From DATKDU01 sp035512595 (GTDB taxonomy: Bacteria; Planctomycetota; Planctomycetia; Pirellulales; Pirellulaceae): 10,041 nt of DNA. Location of the stretch: the NCBI GenBank assembly GCA_035512595.1, contig DATKDU010000062.1:1-10041 (forward strand). Reading direction: 5' to 3'. The notes below the pieces were generated by a model. The model was given only the letters and a program-made list of their open reading frames with translations, was not told the DNA's origin and did not search any database. Of this stretch, positions 1 through 6,370 are shown piece by piece; the stretch's first letter is position 1; each line of letters opens with the position of its first letter. The position numbers and the translations under genes were made by a program.

Positions 1-81
1 AAAGTTAACCGCCTCTGGCTTTCCGTGTTCCAGCATCCATCTCGCTAGGGTGTATTCACTAGCAGTAAGGGGACGGCTCAT
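1..81 (-). CDS. Partial 5' end of a conserved hypothetical protein
   Basis: This is the first 27 codons of a minus-strand gene that runs off the left edge of the window. The translation begins MSRPLTASEYTLARWMLEHG and continues KPEAVNF without a stop. From memory, planctomycetes and other bacteria have a small hypothetical protein with this N-terminal pattern (LTxxEYxLxRWMLEHG), often followed by a Cys-containing C-terminal part; that part is outside the window, so I cannot confirm it. No function is known to me. No strong Shine-Dalgarno precedes the ATG, and the frame stays open further upstream, so the start rests mainly on family resemblance. It is divergent from the gene starting at 212. 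Confidence 0.62.
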   Translation of the reverse strand, partial: MSRPLTASEYTLARWMLEHGKPEAVNF

Positions 82-138
82 CTGAGCCAGTTTACCAGCC
101 CGCGCATGAAAAGCCCCGCTAGGGTTACCTGCCGGCGC

Positions 139-168
139 TTGACTTCCGCCCCGCCCCTGTGCCACACT
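139..168 (+). promoter_or_regulatory. Possible sigma-70-like promoter
   Basis: A TTGACT hexamer at 139-144 is followed after 18 bases by CACACT at 163-168. The first matches a -35 box well and the second matches TATAAT at only three positions. The placement, 44 bases before the start codon at 212, is reasonable, but high-GC planctomycete promoters are poorly defined by eye. Confidence 0.22.
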
Positions 169-177
169 ACAGGCACG

Positions 178-199
178 CTTCTCAGGGGCCTTTGAGAAG
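178..199 (+). promoter_or_regulatory. Hairpin in the leader, overlapping the ribosome binding site
   Basis: CTTCTCA (178-184) pairs perfectly with TGAGAAG (193-199) around an 8-base loop. The right arm overlaps the purine-rich stretch AAGGGA (197-202), which is the best Shine-Dalgarno candidate for the ATG at 212. If it folds in the mRNA it could partly mask the ribosome binding site. A regulatory role is inference. Confidence 0.35.
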
Positions 200-211
200 G
201 GATCTGTCCAC

Positions 212-1915
212 ATGGCTCGCTTTCTTGTGCCATGGCTGCGCGTGGTGTGCGTCGCAGCCGCGATTTGTTTTTGTTCGTTTGCTTCCGCTCAGGATGCCGA
301 TCCGATTGCCGGCCATCTGGCGGCGGGGGAATTTGCCCCGGCATTGGCCGCGGCCGATCGGCTGGCCGATCCCGATCAGCGGGATGCGGCACTCGGCCGG
401 ATTGCGGCCGCGCAGGCGCAGGCCGGGGCTGCCGACGGCTCGCTCTCCACGGCGGGGAGCATGAGCAGCGACTCGGCCCGAGGGCGGGCGATCGATCAGC
501 TTCGCGACGCGATCACCGGCCGCGGCGGCGGCGTGATTGCCGACTTCGACACGCTCATCGACCTGATCACCACGACGGTGGACCCCGAATCGTGGGATGA
601 CGTCGGCGGGCCGGGGACGATTGCCGAGTTTCCCACCGGCGTGTACGTCGATGCGGCTGGGGTATTGAAAAAGTTCAAGCCGGAAGTGGACCGCTCGCTG
701 GAGTCGGTCCGCACGAGGGCGGCATTCGCATCCGCGGGGCGCGATCCGCGGCAGAGTTCGGCGCTGCGGAAGGTTTCGTTGCCGCGCCTGGAGCAGGCGG
801 TGCAGCTTCTGTACGCGCAGGGGCGGCACCCGGATGAAGCGATGCGGACTTTAGCGGGCCTGCAAAAAATCCAGTACGTGCTGATTTATCCCGAGAGCGG
901 CGATATCGTTTTGGCCGGGCCAGCCGGTGACTGGCGGCCGGATGAGGAAGGGCGGATCGTCGATGTGGAGAAAGGGCGGCCGGTCGTGCAGCTTGACGAC
1001 CTGGTGACCGTCCTTCGCAACGCCTATAGCAAGGAGCCGAAGTTCGGCTGCGCGATCACGCCGACGCAAGAGAACCTGGCGGCCGCCAAGGCGACGATCG
1101 AGCGCTGGGCCGCCAAGCCGATCAGCCCCTCGCAGCGCGGCCGCTGGCTGGAAGACATTCGCTCCTCGCTCGGCAAGCAGGACGTGACGATCCACGGCAT
1201 CGACCCGCGCTCGCGCGCGGCCCGTGTCATCGTCGAGGCCGATTACCGGATGAAGCTCGTCGGCATGGGGCTGGAGCCGGGCGTGCTGGGGGTGGAAAGC
1301 TACCTGGCGTCCATCGAACTCAAGCCCGGCGAAGCGCCGCCGGCGATGAACGTCCTGCGGTGGTGGTTCACGCTCAATTACGACGCACTGTCGGCCACCG
1401 AGCCGCGCGATGCGTTTGAATTGAAGGGTCCCGGCGTGAAAGTCCTCAGCGAGAACGAGTTGCTCACCGAAAAGGGAGAGCGGGTTCACACGGGCGGTTC
1501 GGACGAGCTCAACGCCCGCTTTGCCCGCAGTTTCACGAAGCACTTTGAGGCGCTGGCCGCCAAGTACCCGGTCTATGCCGACCTGCGGAACGTGTTCGAC
1601 CTGGCCCTGGTGACGGCACTGCTCCGCAGCGAAGACGTGCCGAGCCAGATCGGCTGGGAGATGACTCACTTCGGTCCCCAGGGGCGGTATGAAGTGGCCC
1701 TCGGCGGCGCCCCGACGCACACCGAGTCGGTCGTCAACCACCGCGTCATCGGCACCAGAACGATCGTCGCCGGCATCAGCGGCGGCGTGACCGTCGATCC
1801 ACGGCAGCTCGTCAAAGCCGAGCAGATCAAGACCGACACCTACGGCGTGCTCAAGGGCGAGCACAAGGAATCAGCCCCAACCAATCTGCCCCGCGGTGCG
1901 TGGTGGTGGGATTGA
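212..1915 (+). CDS. Secreted DUF1598-type planctomycete protein
   Basis: A 567-aa protein of unknown function that resembles the planctomycete DUF1598 family as I remember it. Residues 1-26 form a signal peptide (a hydrophobic core VVCVAAAICFCSFASA, cleavage likely after ASA), so it probably acts outside the cytoplasmic membrane. Residues 30-95 are Ala-rich and helical, like a short tetratricopeptide-type segment. Residues 101-150 carry the recognisable stretch GGGVIADFDTLIDLITTTVD followed by PESWDD and PTGVYVD. The conserved core lies at about 320-500 and includes EADYRMKLVGMGLEPG and the Trp-rich NVLRWWFTLNY. The end is the aromatic motif RGAWWWD, which suggests a complete C-terminus. I see no catalytic motif. 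The start is set by the signal peptide and the AAGGGA upstream. It converges on the beta-helix gene with only 23 bp between the stop codons. Confidence 0.88.
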   Translation: MARFLVPWLRVVCVAAAICFCSFASAQDADPIAGHLAAGEFAPALAAADRLADPDQRDAALGRIAAAQAQAGAADGSLSTAGSMSSDSARGRAIDQLRDAITGRGGGVIADFDTLIDLITTTVDPESWDDVGGPGTIAEFPTGVYVDAAGVLKKFKPEVDRSLESVRTRAAFASAGRDPRQSSALRKVSLPRLEQAVQLLYAQGRHPDEAMRTLAGLQKIQYVLIYPESGDIVLAGPAGDWRPDEEGRIVDVEKGRPVVQLDDLVTVLRNAYSKEPKFGCAITPTQENLAAAKATIERWAAKPISPSQRGRWLEDIRSSLGKQDVTIHGIDPRSRAARVIVEADYRMKLVGMGLEPGVLGVESYLASIELKPGEAPPAMNVLRWWFTLNYDALSATEPRDAFELKGPGVKVLSENELLTEKGERVHTGGSDELNARFARSFTKHFEALAAKYPVYADLRNVFDLALVTALLRSEDVPSQIGWEMTHFGPQGRYEVALGGAPTHTESVVNHRVIGTRTIVAGISGGVTVDPRQLVKAEQIKTDTYGVLKGEHKESAPTNLPRGAWWWD

Positions 1916-1938
1916 GTGGTTGTATTGAGGCCTGTCGT

Positions 1939-2829
1939 TCACTCCTTTGTCACCTTCCCCCCCGCTTGCACCAGGGCCGGCGCGGTCGTCTCGTCGAATA
2001 GGCCGCCGATGATGTGCGTCTGCGAGTAGCCTTCGGTGCGGACCTGAGCCGCACCGTTGCCTGAGGCGCTACACTCATCGAGCCGCACGCGGCTGGCGCC
2101 GCCGATCGAAAAGCCGCTGCGGCCGTTTTCTGTGGAGCTGATTCCGACCAGGTCGCAGCGGGTGACGTTGTCGTGGGCGTTGACGCCGTCCAGTTGATAG
2201 CCGCGGATCGTCAGGTCGCGGATCACCAGGTCGTGTACCTCGTACAGCGTGATCGCCACCGGATGGCCGCAGCACGAGGGGTTGTAGCTCGACGGGATGC
2301 GTCCGGCATCGGTCCGAAAAATAATCTGTCCCTTGAACAGCGACCATTGCCGCGGCTGAAGTTGGGGAATCTCGTCGCCCGTCCCCTGCACGCGAAGCGC
2401 CGGCTGGCCGTCCAAGAAGAGCTGCTGAAAGCTCATCTTGGGGGGCCGCGTGGCGTAGAGGTCTTCGCCGACGACCTCCCACGTCGCCTCGGCCAAGGGC
2501 AGCGAGCCGTCGAGGACCGCTCCATTGCCGACGATTTCCAGCACGATGTCCCCAAAGCCGCTGTGCGCCCCGCCTTGGAGCGTGACGCACTCGCGATACG
2601 GCTGGCCGCCGTTGGGATTGATGAAGATCCGATCCCCCGCGCCAGCCAGGCGGAGGGCCTTGCCGATCGTGCGGACCGGTCCATTGCCGTGGGAGACGGT
2701 CGCGGCCCCCTGTCCGTTGTTGCGATCGTCGCCGGATAGATTGTCCACGAACAGATCGACGGCCAGGGCGTCGCCGGCCAGGATCGATCCGGCTACGAGC
2801 GCGAGTGCGAGGTGCAGTGAGCGGCCCAT
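1939..2829 (-). CDS. Secreted right-handed beta-helix protein
   Basis: A 296-aa exported protein. Residues 1-23 are a signal peptide (SLHLALALVAGSILAGDALA, then VDLFVDN). The opening FVDNLSGDDRNNGQ with PVRTIGKALRLAGAGDRIFI is the typical N-terminal cap and first rung of pectate-lyase/NosD-like right-handed beta-helices. Short rung-like repeats follow (LEIVGNGAVLDG, LVIRDLTIRGYQLDGV, VTRCDLVGISSTENGRSGF, RLDECSASGNGAAQV, THIIGGLFDE). It is short for an active polysaccharide lyase and I see no catalytic Asp/Arg cluster, so it is probably a surface carbohydrate-binding or structural protein. The ATG at 2829 is chosen over an in-frame ATG at 2913 because it begins the signal peptide and has GGGGAG six bases upstream. 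The upstream region has a 24-bp palindrome (2859-2882). Confidence 0.82.
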   Translation of the reverse strand: MGRSLHLALALVAGSILAGDALAVDLFVDNLSGDDRNNGQGAATVSHGNGPVRTIGKALRLAGAGDRIFINPNGGQPYRECVTLQGGAHSGFGDIVLEIVGNGAVLDGSLPLAEATWEVVGEDLYATRPPKMSFQQLFLDGQPALRVQGTGDEIPQLQPRQWSLFKGQIIFRTDAGRIPSSYNPSCCGHPVAITLYEVHDLVIRDLTIRGYQLDGVNAHDNVTRCDLVGISSTENGRSGFSIGGASRVRLDECSASGNGAAQVRTEGYSQTHIIGGLFDETTAPALVQAGGKVTKE

Positions 2830-2858
2830 GCGATGCTCCCCAGAGTGCCTTAAGGACT

Positions 2859-2882
2859 GACTTGCCAACCAGTTAGCAAGTC
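2859..2882 (-). promoter_or_regulatory. Operator-like 24-bp palindrome
   Basis: GACTTGCCAACC meets AGTTAGCAAGTC; 10 of 12 base pairs match, the outer seven without a break. It sits 29 bases upstream of the beta-helix start codon, where a dimeric repressor or activator could bind. The bound protein is unknown and an RNA hairpin is the alternative. Confidence 0.38.
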
Positions 2883-2941
2883 TAGCACGCGCCCGGAGAG
2901 GGCCGGGGGGCAAAAATCGAAGAAAGGAAGGCCCCTGGGAG

Positions 2942-3142
2942 CTAAGCCGACTTATCAGAGCGGCGGAGGGAGCGGCGCTTGATCGCCGGGGCCAGGTGGG
3001 ACCACTTCGCTTCCAGGGCGGCCAGCGAAACGTCCAGTTGCGTGCCGTAGCGGACGAACGCCTCCAGGTCCACGACGATCCGCCCCGCGCCTTCGTCGTC
3101 GCACAGGATCACAAACACCGGATCTGGCAGTGGCTGGGTCAT
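2942..3142 (-). CDS. Small hypothetical protein (66 aa)
   Basis: I do not recognise this protein. It has an acidic, hydrophobic first half (FVILCDDEGAGRIVVDLEAFVRYG), which reads as two beta strands and a helix, then a helical segment (SLAALEAKWSHLAP), and a strongly basic tail (KRRSLRRSDKSA). There is no signal peptide, membrane segment or metal motif. Purine-rich GCGGAAG directly abuts the ATG and an AGGGG lies 13 bases upstream, so translation initiation is not ideal. It lies 112 bp upstream of the beta-helix gene on the same strand, but the palindrome between them argues for separate expression. The amino-acid composition looks coding, and its short length is the main reason for doubt. 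Confidence 0.55.
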   Translation of the reverse strand: MTQPLPDPVFVILCDDEGAGRIVVDLEAFVRYGTQLDVSLAALEAKWSHLAPAIKRRSLRRSDKSA

Positions 3143-3342
3143 CTTCCGCGCTAGTCCCCTAAGAGAAGATTCGTCGGCGCGCCGGCTCTATTTCTTTAGA
3201 CGCGGAAAATCGCGCGCGGGTTCGCCGCGGCGCTCGAATTCCACAAGTTGCCGCTGACGGTCAACACAGTCCGTCAACACAGCGGCCCGGCTGGATCGAC
3301 CCAGGTCGCGCCTGTGCTCGTGCCGTTGGTGCTATAAACGGT

Positions 3343-3371
3343 CCAAATCTTTGCAGGTTACAAAGATTTGG
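3343..3371. repeat. 11-bp perfect inverted repeat (hairpin)
   Basis: CCAAATCTTTG (3343-3353) and CAAAGATTTGG (3361-3371) are perfect reverse complements around a 7-base loop CAGGTTA. Neither strand has a following T-run, so it is not a classic intrinsic terminator. It could be a dispersed palindromic repeat or a protein-binding site. Confidence 0.7.
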
Positions 3372-3471
3372 GGCAGCGGCGAGGATGACCCGCGGGCGCG
3401 GGACATGGAATTCCGCCCATGGAACGATCCGACCGAGTCCCGGTTCGTGAAGCAGAATGGGCGTCCGCCGC

Positions 3472-3571
3472 TTTTTCACGGAGGCACAGAGACACGGAGT
3501 CACAGAGCAGACATTCATCCCTGCTGCTCTGTGCCTCTGCGCCTCCGCGCCTCCGCGCCTCTGTGAAAAAA
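3472..3571. repeat. Long imperfect inverted repeat with 8-base periodicity
   Basis: The left arm (3472-3510) starts TTTTTCACGGAGGCACAGAG and the right arm (3521-3571) ends GCCTCTGTGAAAAAA; they fold back on each other around a short loop. Both arms are built from degenerate 8-base units: GGAGGCAC, AGAGACAC and GGAGTCAC on the left, and GCCTCTGC, GCCTCCGC, GCCTCCGC and GCCTCTGT on the right. The right arm has one more unit than the left. Similar CACAGAG/CTCTGTG-type palindromes occur between genes in many planctomycete and cyanobacterial genomes (recalled knowledge). The T-run following the folded right arm on the minus strand could let it end transcription. Confidence 0.8.
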
Positions 3572-3679
3572 CCAAACGGCTGGCACTGGGTCCAAGGGTG
3601 AAGCGCCGCGGAACGCCGCTGGGCCAGCGTGATCCGATCCATCGGCTAGAGCTGGGCCGCGCGGCGAAATGCCGGCGAA

Positions 3680-4663
3680 TTATTCCGGCTCTTTCGCCTT
3701 CTCGGCACGTTCGACGGGCGGACGGCGGCCTTCCGGCCGGTCTCCTTCGCGGCGTCGCTCGGGGCGCTCTCCTTGGGGCCGGCGCTCACCCCCCTCGCGG
3801 CCGCGGCGAATGCCGGCGATGATCTCCGCTTCATCGAGCACGCCGTCGCTGTTGGCGTCGATCGCGTCAAAACGCTCCTTGAGCGGACCCTGTGCCTCTT
3901 CCTTGCTGATCTTGCCGTCGCCGTCCTTATCCATCTCCTTGATTCGCGCGCGGATCTGCTCGCCCCTGGCAGCGGGACGCCCTTCACCGGGCCGCGCATC
4001 GGGACGGCCTTCGGGACGCCCCTCCCGTCGCGGCTGATCGGGACGCCCTTCGCCCGGCCGGCCTGGGAACCCGCCGGCAAAGCCCGCCATCAGCTCCTCG
4101 CGGCTCAACTTGCCGTCTTCGTTCTTGTCGAGCTTGGCCAGCGACTTGGCGGCCCCTGCGATCTCCTCCTGGGACAATTCACCGTCGCCGTCCGTGTCCA
4201 ACACCCGCAGCAAGGCCATCATCGGCATCCCCGGCGGTGGTCCCCCCGGCCCGAATCCGGGCGGGCCTCCCGCCATCATGCCCATCGCCACGCGGGCAAA
4301 CTGGTCGGCAGTGAGCCCTTTCTCATCGACGTCCAGCCCCTTCGTGAGCTGCTTGAATATCTCGCGCCGCTCGGCGGGAACTTCGTCAGCACTCAGGTGG
4401 CCATCCTTGTTGGCGTCCCAGCGGCGGAACATTTGCTCGGCCATTTGCCGGGCCGGATCGGGCAAGTCGGGCACTCCTTGGGGGCGGCGCGGCTGCCCAT
4501 CGCGCGGCCGATCGGGGCGCGGCTCGTCGTCTCGGGGGCGATCTTCCCGCGGCCGATCGCTGTCGCGCGGCTGCGCGGCGGCCGGGCCTTCTTCTTGTCC
4601 CCACGCCCAGGTCGCGCCCCCCAGCAGGACGGCCGCACACACTCCGGCACAAAGTCTCGTCAT
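3680..4663 (-). CDS. Secreted protein with five EF-hands
   Basis: A 327-aa exported calcium-binding protein. Residues 1-22 are a signal peptide (RLCAGVCAAVLLGGATWAWG), followed by a Pro/Arg/Asp-rich linker (30-65). Five canonical 12-residue calcium loops are visible: DANKDGHLSADE (83-94), DTDGDGELSQEE (156-167), DKNEDGKLSREE (179-190), DKDGDGKISKEE (245-256) and DANSDGVLDEAE (269-280). A degenerate sixth loop at 111-122 (DVDEKGLTADQF) probably pairs with the first. Gly/Pro-rich and GRPEGRPD-type repeats separate the pairs, and the tail is Arg/Glu/Pro-rich. Secreted EF-hand proteins of this design are common in planctomycetes; the role may be calcium-dependent matrix or surface binding, which is inference. 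GGAGA seven bases upstream supports the start. It is apparently transcribed alone. Confidence 0.9.
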   Translation of the reverse strand: MTRLCAGVCAAVLLGGATWAWGQEEGPAAAQPRDSDRPREDRPRDDEPRPDRPRDGQPRRPQGVPDLPDPARQMAEQMFRRWDANKDGHLSADEVPAERREIFKQLTKGLDVDEKGLTADQFARVAMGMMAGGPPGFGPGGPPPGMPMMALLRVLDTDGDGELSQEEIAGAAKSLAKLDKNEDGKLSREELMAGFAGGFPGRPGEGRPDQPRREGRPEGRPDARPGEGRPAARGEQIRARIKEMDKDGDGKISKEEAQGPLKERFDAIDANSDGVLDEAEIIAGIRRGREGGERRPQGERPERRREGDRPEGRRPPVERAEKAKEPE

Positions 4664-5236
4664 GGCTTAGTTCTCCGCAATAGAATTCGGCTTTGGCACT
4701 TCGGGCAAACCTTGAAAGCCGGGCAAAGTTTCCACGTTTGACGGGCAGATCGCAGGCCGAGTCCAGCGATTTCCAATCGCGCCGACCCGCCCTGCTGCTT
4801 CTCATTCCGCATCGGCCCGTCCGTATTGGACTTCCGCCGCCGGGTGCTGGCAACTGGCGATGCTGCGAATCCTGCAAACCATCGCGACCATTCTTGCGTA
4901 GTGAGTGACAGTTCCCGCCAGCGGCGATTGATGCCCGCGGGCAACGTGCGGCAACTGCGAAACACAACGCGTTGCGGCAGTTCAGCGCGTGGCTGGCCGG
5001 GTTGCGGAAAAGCGACCGGCTAACCGCCATTTTCGGCACGGTCCCTGGCAAGTCGCCGCATCGTCACAGGCGGCTTGTGCTGCGGAAACCGGCACAGGAC
5101 GATGCTGGCAATTTGGTTCGCAGTCGTCTGCCGGCGTGGACGATGAAGGGGGTGTCCCCAAGTGCTAGCGTTCGCAAAGGTCACTCGGCCTGGCACGGAA
5201 ACCGCCCTCGGACATGGAATGCGACGCAAAGAGTTT

Positions 5237-5285
5237 GGACGGCCTTCCCAGGCTGTCGCCTAGGGACGGCCTGGAAAGGCCGTCC
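5237..5285. repeat. Two tandem GGACGGCCT hairpins
   Basis: The second hairpin is perfect: GGACGGCCT (5264-5272) pairs with AGGCCGTCC (5277-5285) over a GGAA loop. Just upstream, the same GGACGGCCT (5237-5245) faces a decayed partner AGGCTGTC (5250-5257) over a TCCC loop. The flanks TAG and CTA make the unit longer with one bulged G. This looks like two copies of one dispersed palindromic repeat, one worn. From memory, GGACGGCCT-type palindromes recur in planctomycete genomes. Confidence 0.72.
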
Positions 5286-5309
5286 TACGATTTCGCCCGC
5301 CCGTCCCTG

Positions 5310-5338
5310 TTGGACTGTTTTCCGTTTTCTGAGACAAT
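5310..5338 (+). promoter_or_regulatory. Possible sigma-70-like promoter of the FlgM-like gene
   Basis: TTGGAC (5310-5315) and GACAAT (5333-5338) are separated by exactly 17 bases, and the second matches TATAAT at four positions. It lies 55 bases before the start codon at 5393. No clear sigma-28 motif is visible. Confidence 0.33.
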
Positions 5339-5392
5339 GGATCGCGCGACGGCAACGTCGCGGATTCGCCCGCCGCCCAGGAGAGATGTACG

Positions 5393-5671
5393 ATGCAGAT
5401 CCACGGCACGACCCACCTTCACGCACCCCAGCCGCTGAGTGCCCCCCACCGGATGCCCCCCGCCCAAGGGCCAGCATCCTCCCGCGGCACGTTCGGAGTG
5501 GACCAGTTGGACATTTCCCCCGAGGCCGATTTCGTCAGCCAGGTTCACGACCTGCCGGATATCCGCGCCGACAAGGTCGCCGCCATCAAGGCCCAGATTG
5601 CCGCCGGCACCTACGAGACCGAAGCCAAGCTCGACATCGCGCTCAGCCGACTGCTGGATGAGATTGGCTGA
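5393..5671 (+). CDS. flgM: FlgM-like anti-sigma factor
   Basis: A 92-aa protein resembling FlgM, which binds and holds back the flagellar sigma factor sigma-28 (FliA) until the hook-basal body is finished and FlgM is exported. Residues 1-34 are His/Pro-rich and disordered. VDQLDISPEADF (36-47) matches the conserved 'D.v.iS..A' motif. Residues 56-90 carry the sigma-binding helices, with DIRADKVAAIKAQIAAGTYE and then TEAKLDIALSRLLDEIG; the pattern 'R.eKV..ik..I..G.Y' is the family signature. AGGAGA eight bases upstream fixes the start. No flagellar gene is nearby in this window, so it is a stand-alone copy. The planctomycete-type C-terminal spacing could also mean it controls a different sigma factor. 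Confidence 0.78.
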   Translation: MQIHGTTHLHAPQPLSAPHRMPPAQGPASSRGTFGVDQLDISPEADFVSQVHDLPDIRADKVAAIKAQIAAGTYETEAKLDIALSRLLDEIG

Positions 5672-5679
5672 GGTTCGCC

Positions 5680-5747
5680 GTAGAACGGAATTCATTCCGT
5701 TTGACTTGTTCGCCCGCTGCCCGGGAACGGAATGAATTCCGTTCTAC
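5680..5747. repeat. Nested palindrome between convergent genes
   Basis: Two 22-base arms (5680-5701 and 5726-5747) are perfect reverse complements around a 24-base loop. Each arm is itself a hairpin: AACGGAAT then TC then ATTCCGTT (5684-5701), and AACGGAAT then GA then ATTCCGTT (5726-5743). The arms also carry GAATTC. The stop codon TAG of the aquaporin gene (minus strand, 5744-5746) lies inside the right arm. It could act as a bidirectional terminator, although there is no T-run, or it may be a mobile palindromic repeat pair of the REPIN kind. Confidence 0.85.
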
Positions 5748-6370
5748 TTGTCCTCCGGATTCAGCATCTTGAACACCACCGCCGCCAGCGCTCCGCCCGC
5801 GAAGTTCGCCACGAGGTAGATCCAGATGGCGGACACGCTCGATGCGCCCATGATCGTCAGGCCGACGGCCACGGCCGGATTGAAGACGCCGCCGGAGATC
5901 GCCCCGACGGAAAACGCACCGGCCATCACGGTGAAGCCGATCGCCAGCCCGTAGAACGAATTGCCGCTGGTTCCCTTGGCGGTGGCCACGTTGAGCACGA
6001 CGTAGGCCAGCGCGAAAGTGTACAGCAGCTCGACGAGCAGCGCCTTGGCAATGTCGGGCTCGAGCGGCTCGGTCGTTCCCGTTCCCCGGAGGAACAGAAC
6101 GATTGCCGCGGCGAGCGCCGCCCCGGCCACCTGGGCGATCATGTACGGGCCGACGTCGCCGAGCGGGCATTTGCCGCGCAGGAACACGGCCAGCGTCACC
6201 GCCGGATTGAAGTGGGCCCCCGAGATATGCCCGCCGGCAAAGACCATCACCATCAGTGCCGAGCCGATGGCCAGCGGGGCCATGTCCTTGGCATTGCCCA
6301 GGACGGCCGCACAGCCGATGGTCAAGACCAAAAAGAATGTGCCGATGAACTCGACGATGTACTTGTTCAT
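5744..6370 (-). CDS. Aquaporin-family (MIP) channel
   Basis: A 208-aa integral membrane channel of the major intrinsic protein family, which passes water or small neutral solutes. Six membrane helices with two half-helices are readable. The first NPA motif is in SGAHFNPAVTLAVFL (Asn55-Pro56-Ala57) and the second in SGGVFNPAVAVG (Asn164-Pro165-Ala166). The length is slightly short of E. coli AqpZ. The arginine that normally follows the second NPA in the selectivity filter is replaced by valine, so the pore may be wider or conduct another solute (inference). The N-terminus MNKYIVEFIGTFFLVLTIG is typical. There is no strong Shine-Dalgarno, and GATTC/GAATC partial pairing (6371-6390) sits just before the ATG. 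The stop codon lies within the palindrome at 5680-5747. Confidence 0.92.
   Translation of the reverse strand: MNKYIVEFIGTFFLVLTIGCAAVLGNAKDMAPLAIGSALMVMVFAGGHISGAHFNPAVTLAVFLRGKCPLGDVGPYMIAQVAGAALAAAIVLFLRGTGTTEPLEPDIAKALLVELLYTFALAYVVLNVATAKGTSGNSFYGLAIGFTVMAGAFSVGAISGGVFNPAVAVGLTIMGASSVSAIWIYLVANFAGGALAAVVFKMLNPEDK

Larger units (their letters stand above)
3143..3679. other. Gene-free spacer with repeats
   Basis: No supported gene. It holds a direct repeat GTCAACACAG (3260-3269 and 3273-3282), an 11-bp hairpin (3343-3371) and a long imperfect inverted repeat (3472-3571). A plus-strand frame ending at the TAA near 3338 reads for about 45 codons, but has no start codon after the preceding stop, so it could at most be a gene remnant. 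Confidence 0.6.
4664..5392. other. Gene-free spacer between divergent genes
   Basis: About 730 bases without a convincing gene; open frames here have mixed codon use and no ribosome binding sites. It must hold the promoters of the EF-hand gene (leftward) and the FlgM-like gene (rightward). Visible structures are a 10-bp palindrome CAACGCGTTG (4965-4974) framed by AACTGC (4953-4958) and GCAGTT (4977-4982), and the tandem hairpins at 5237-5285. Confidence 0.55.

Noticed and set aside
182..1864. Long antisense open frames (182-829 and 851-1864, minus strand)
   Set aside because: Arg/Pro/His-rich low-complexity translations typical of frames opposite a high-GC gene; the plus-strand gene has a signal peptide and family motifs.
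3200..3340. Possible gene remnant ending near 3338
   Set aside because: About 45 open codons without a start codon, and no similarity I recognise.
3472..3571. CRISPR or tandem-repeat array
   Set aside because: The 8-base units are contiguous, with no unique spacers and arranged as two inverted arms, so this is a foldback and not a CRISPR.
3773..4741. 322-codon plus-strand frame opposite the EF-hand gene
   Set aside because: Shadow of a clear EF-hand gene with five canonical loops on the minus strand.
4660..4965. 101-codon minus-strand frame ending in an ATGA overlap with the EF-hand start
   Set aside because: The overlap and a CPxxxxCPxC stretch near its end were tempting, but codon use is unlike the neighbours, there is no ribosome site, and it lies where the EF-hand promoter should be.
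4972..5661. 229-codon plus-strand frame across the spacer and the FlgM-like gene
   Set aside because: It runs through two hairpins and then out of frame through the FlgM-like gene; the translation is Arg/Pro-rich with no motif.
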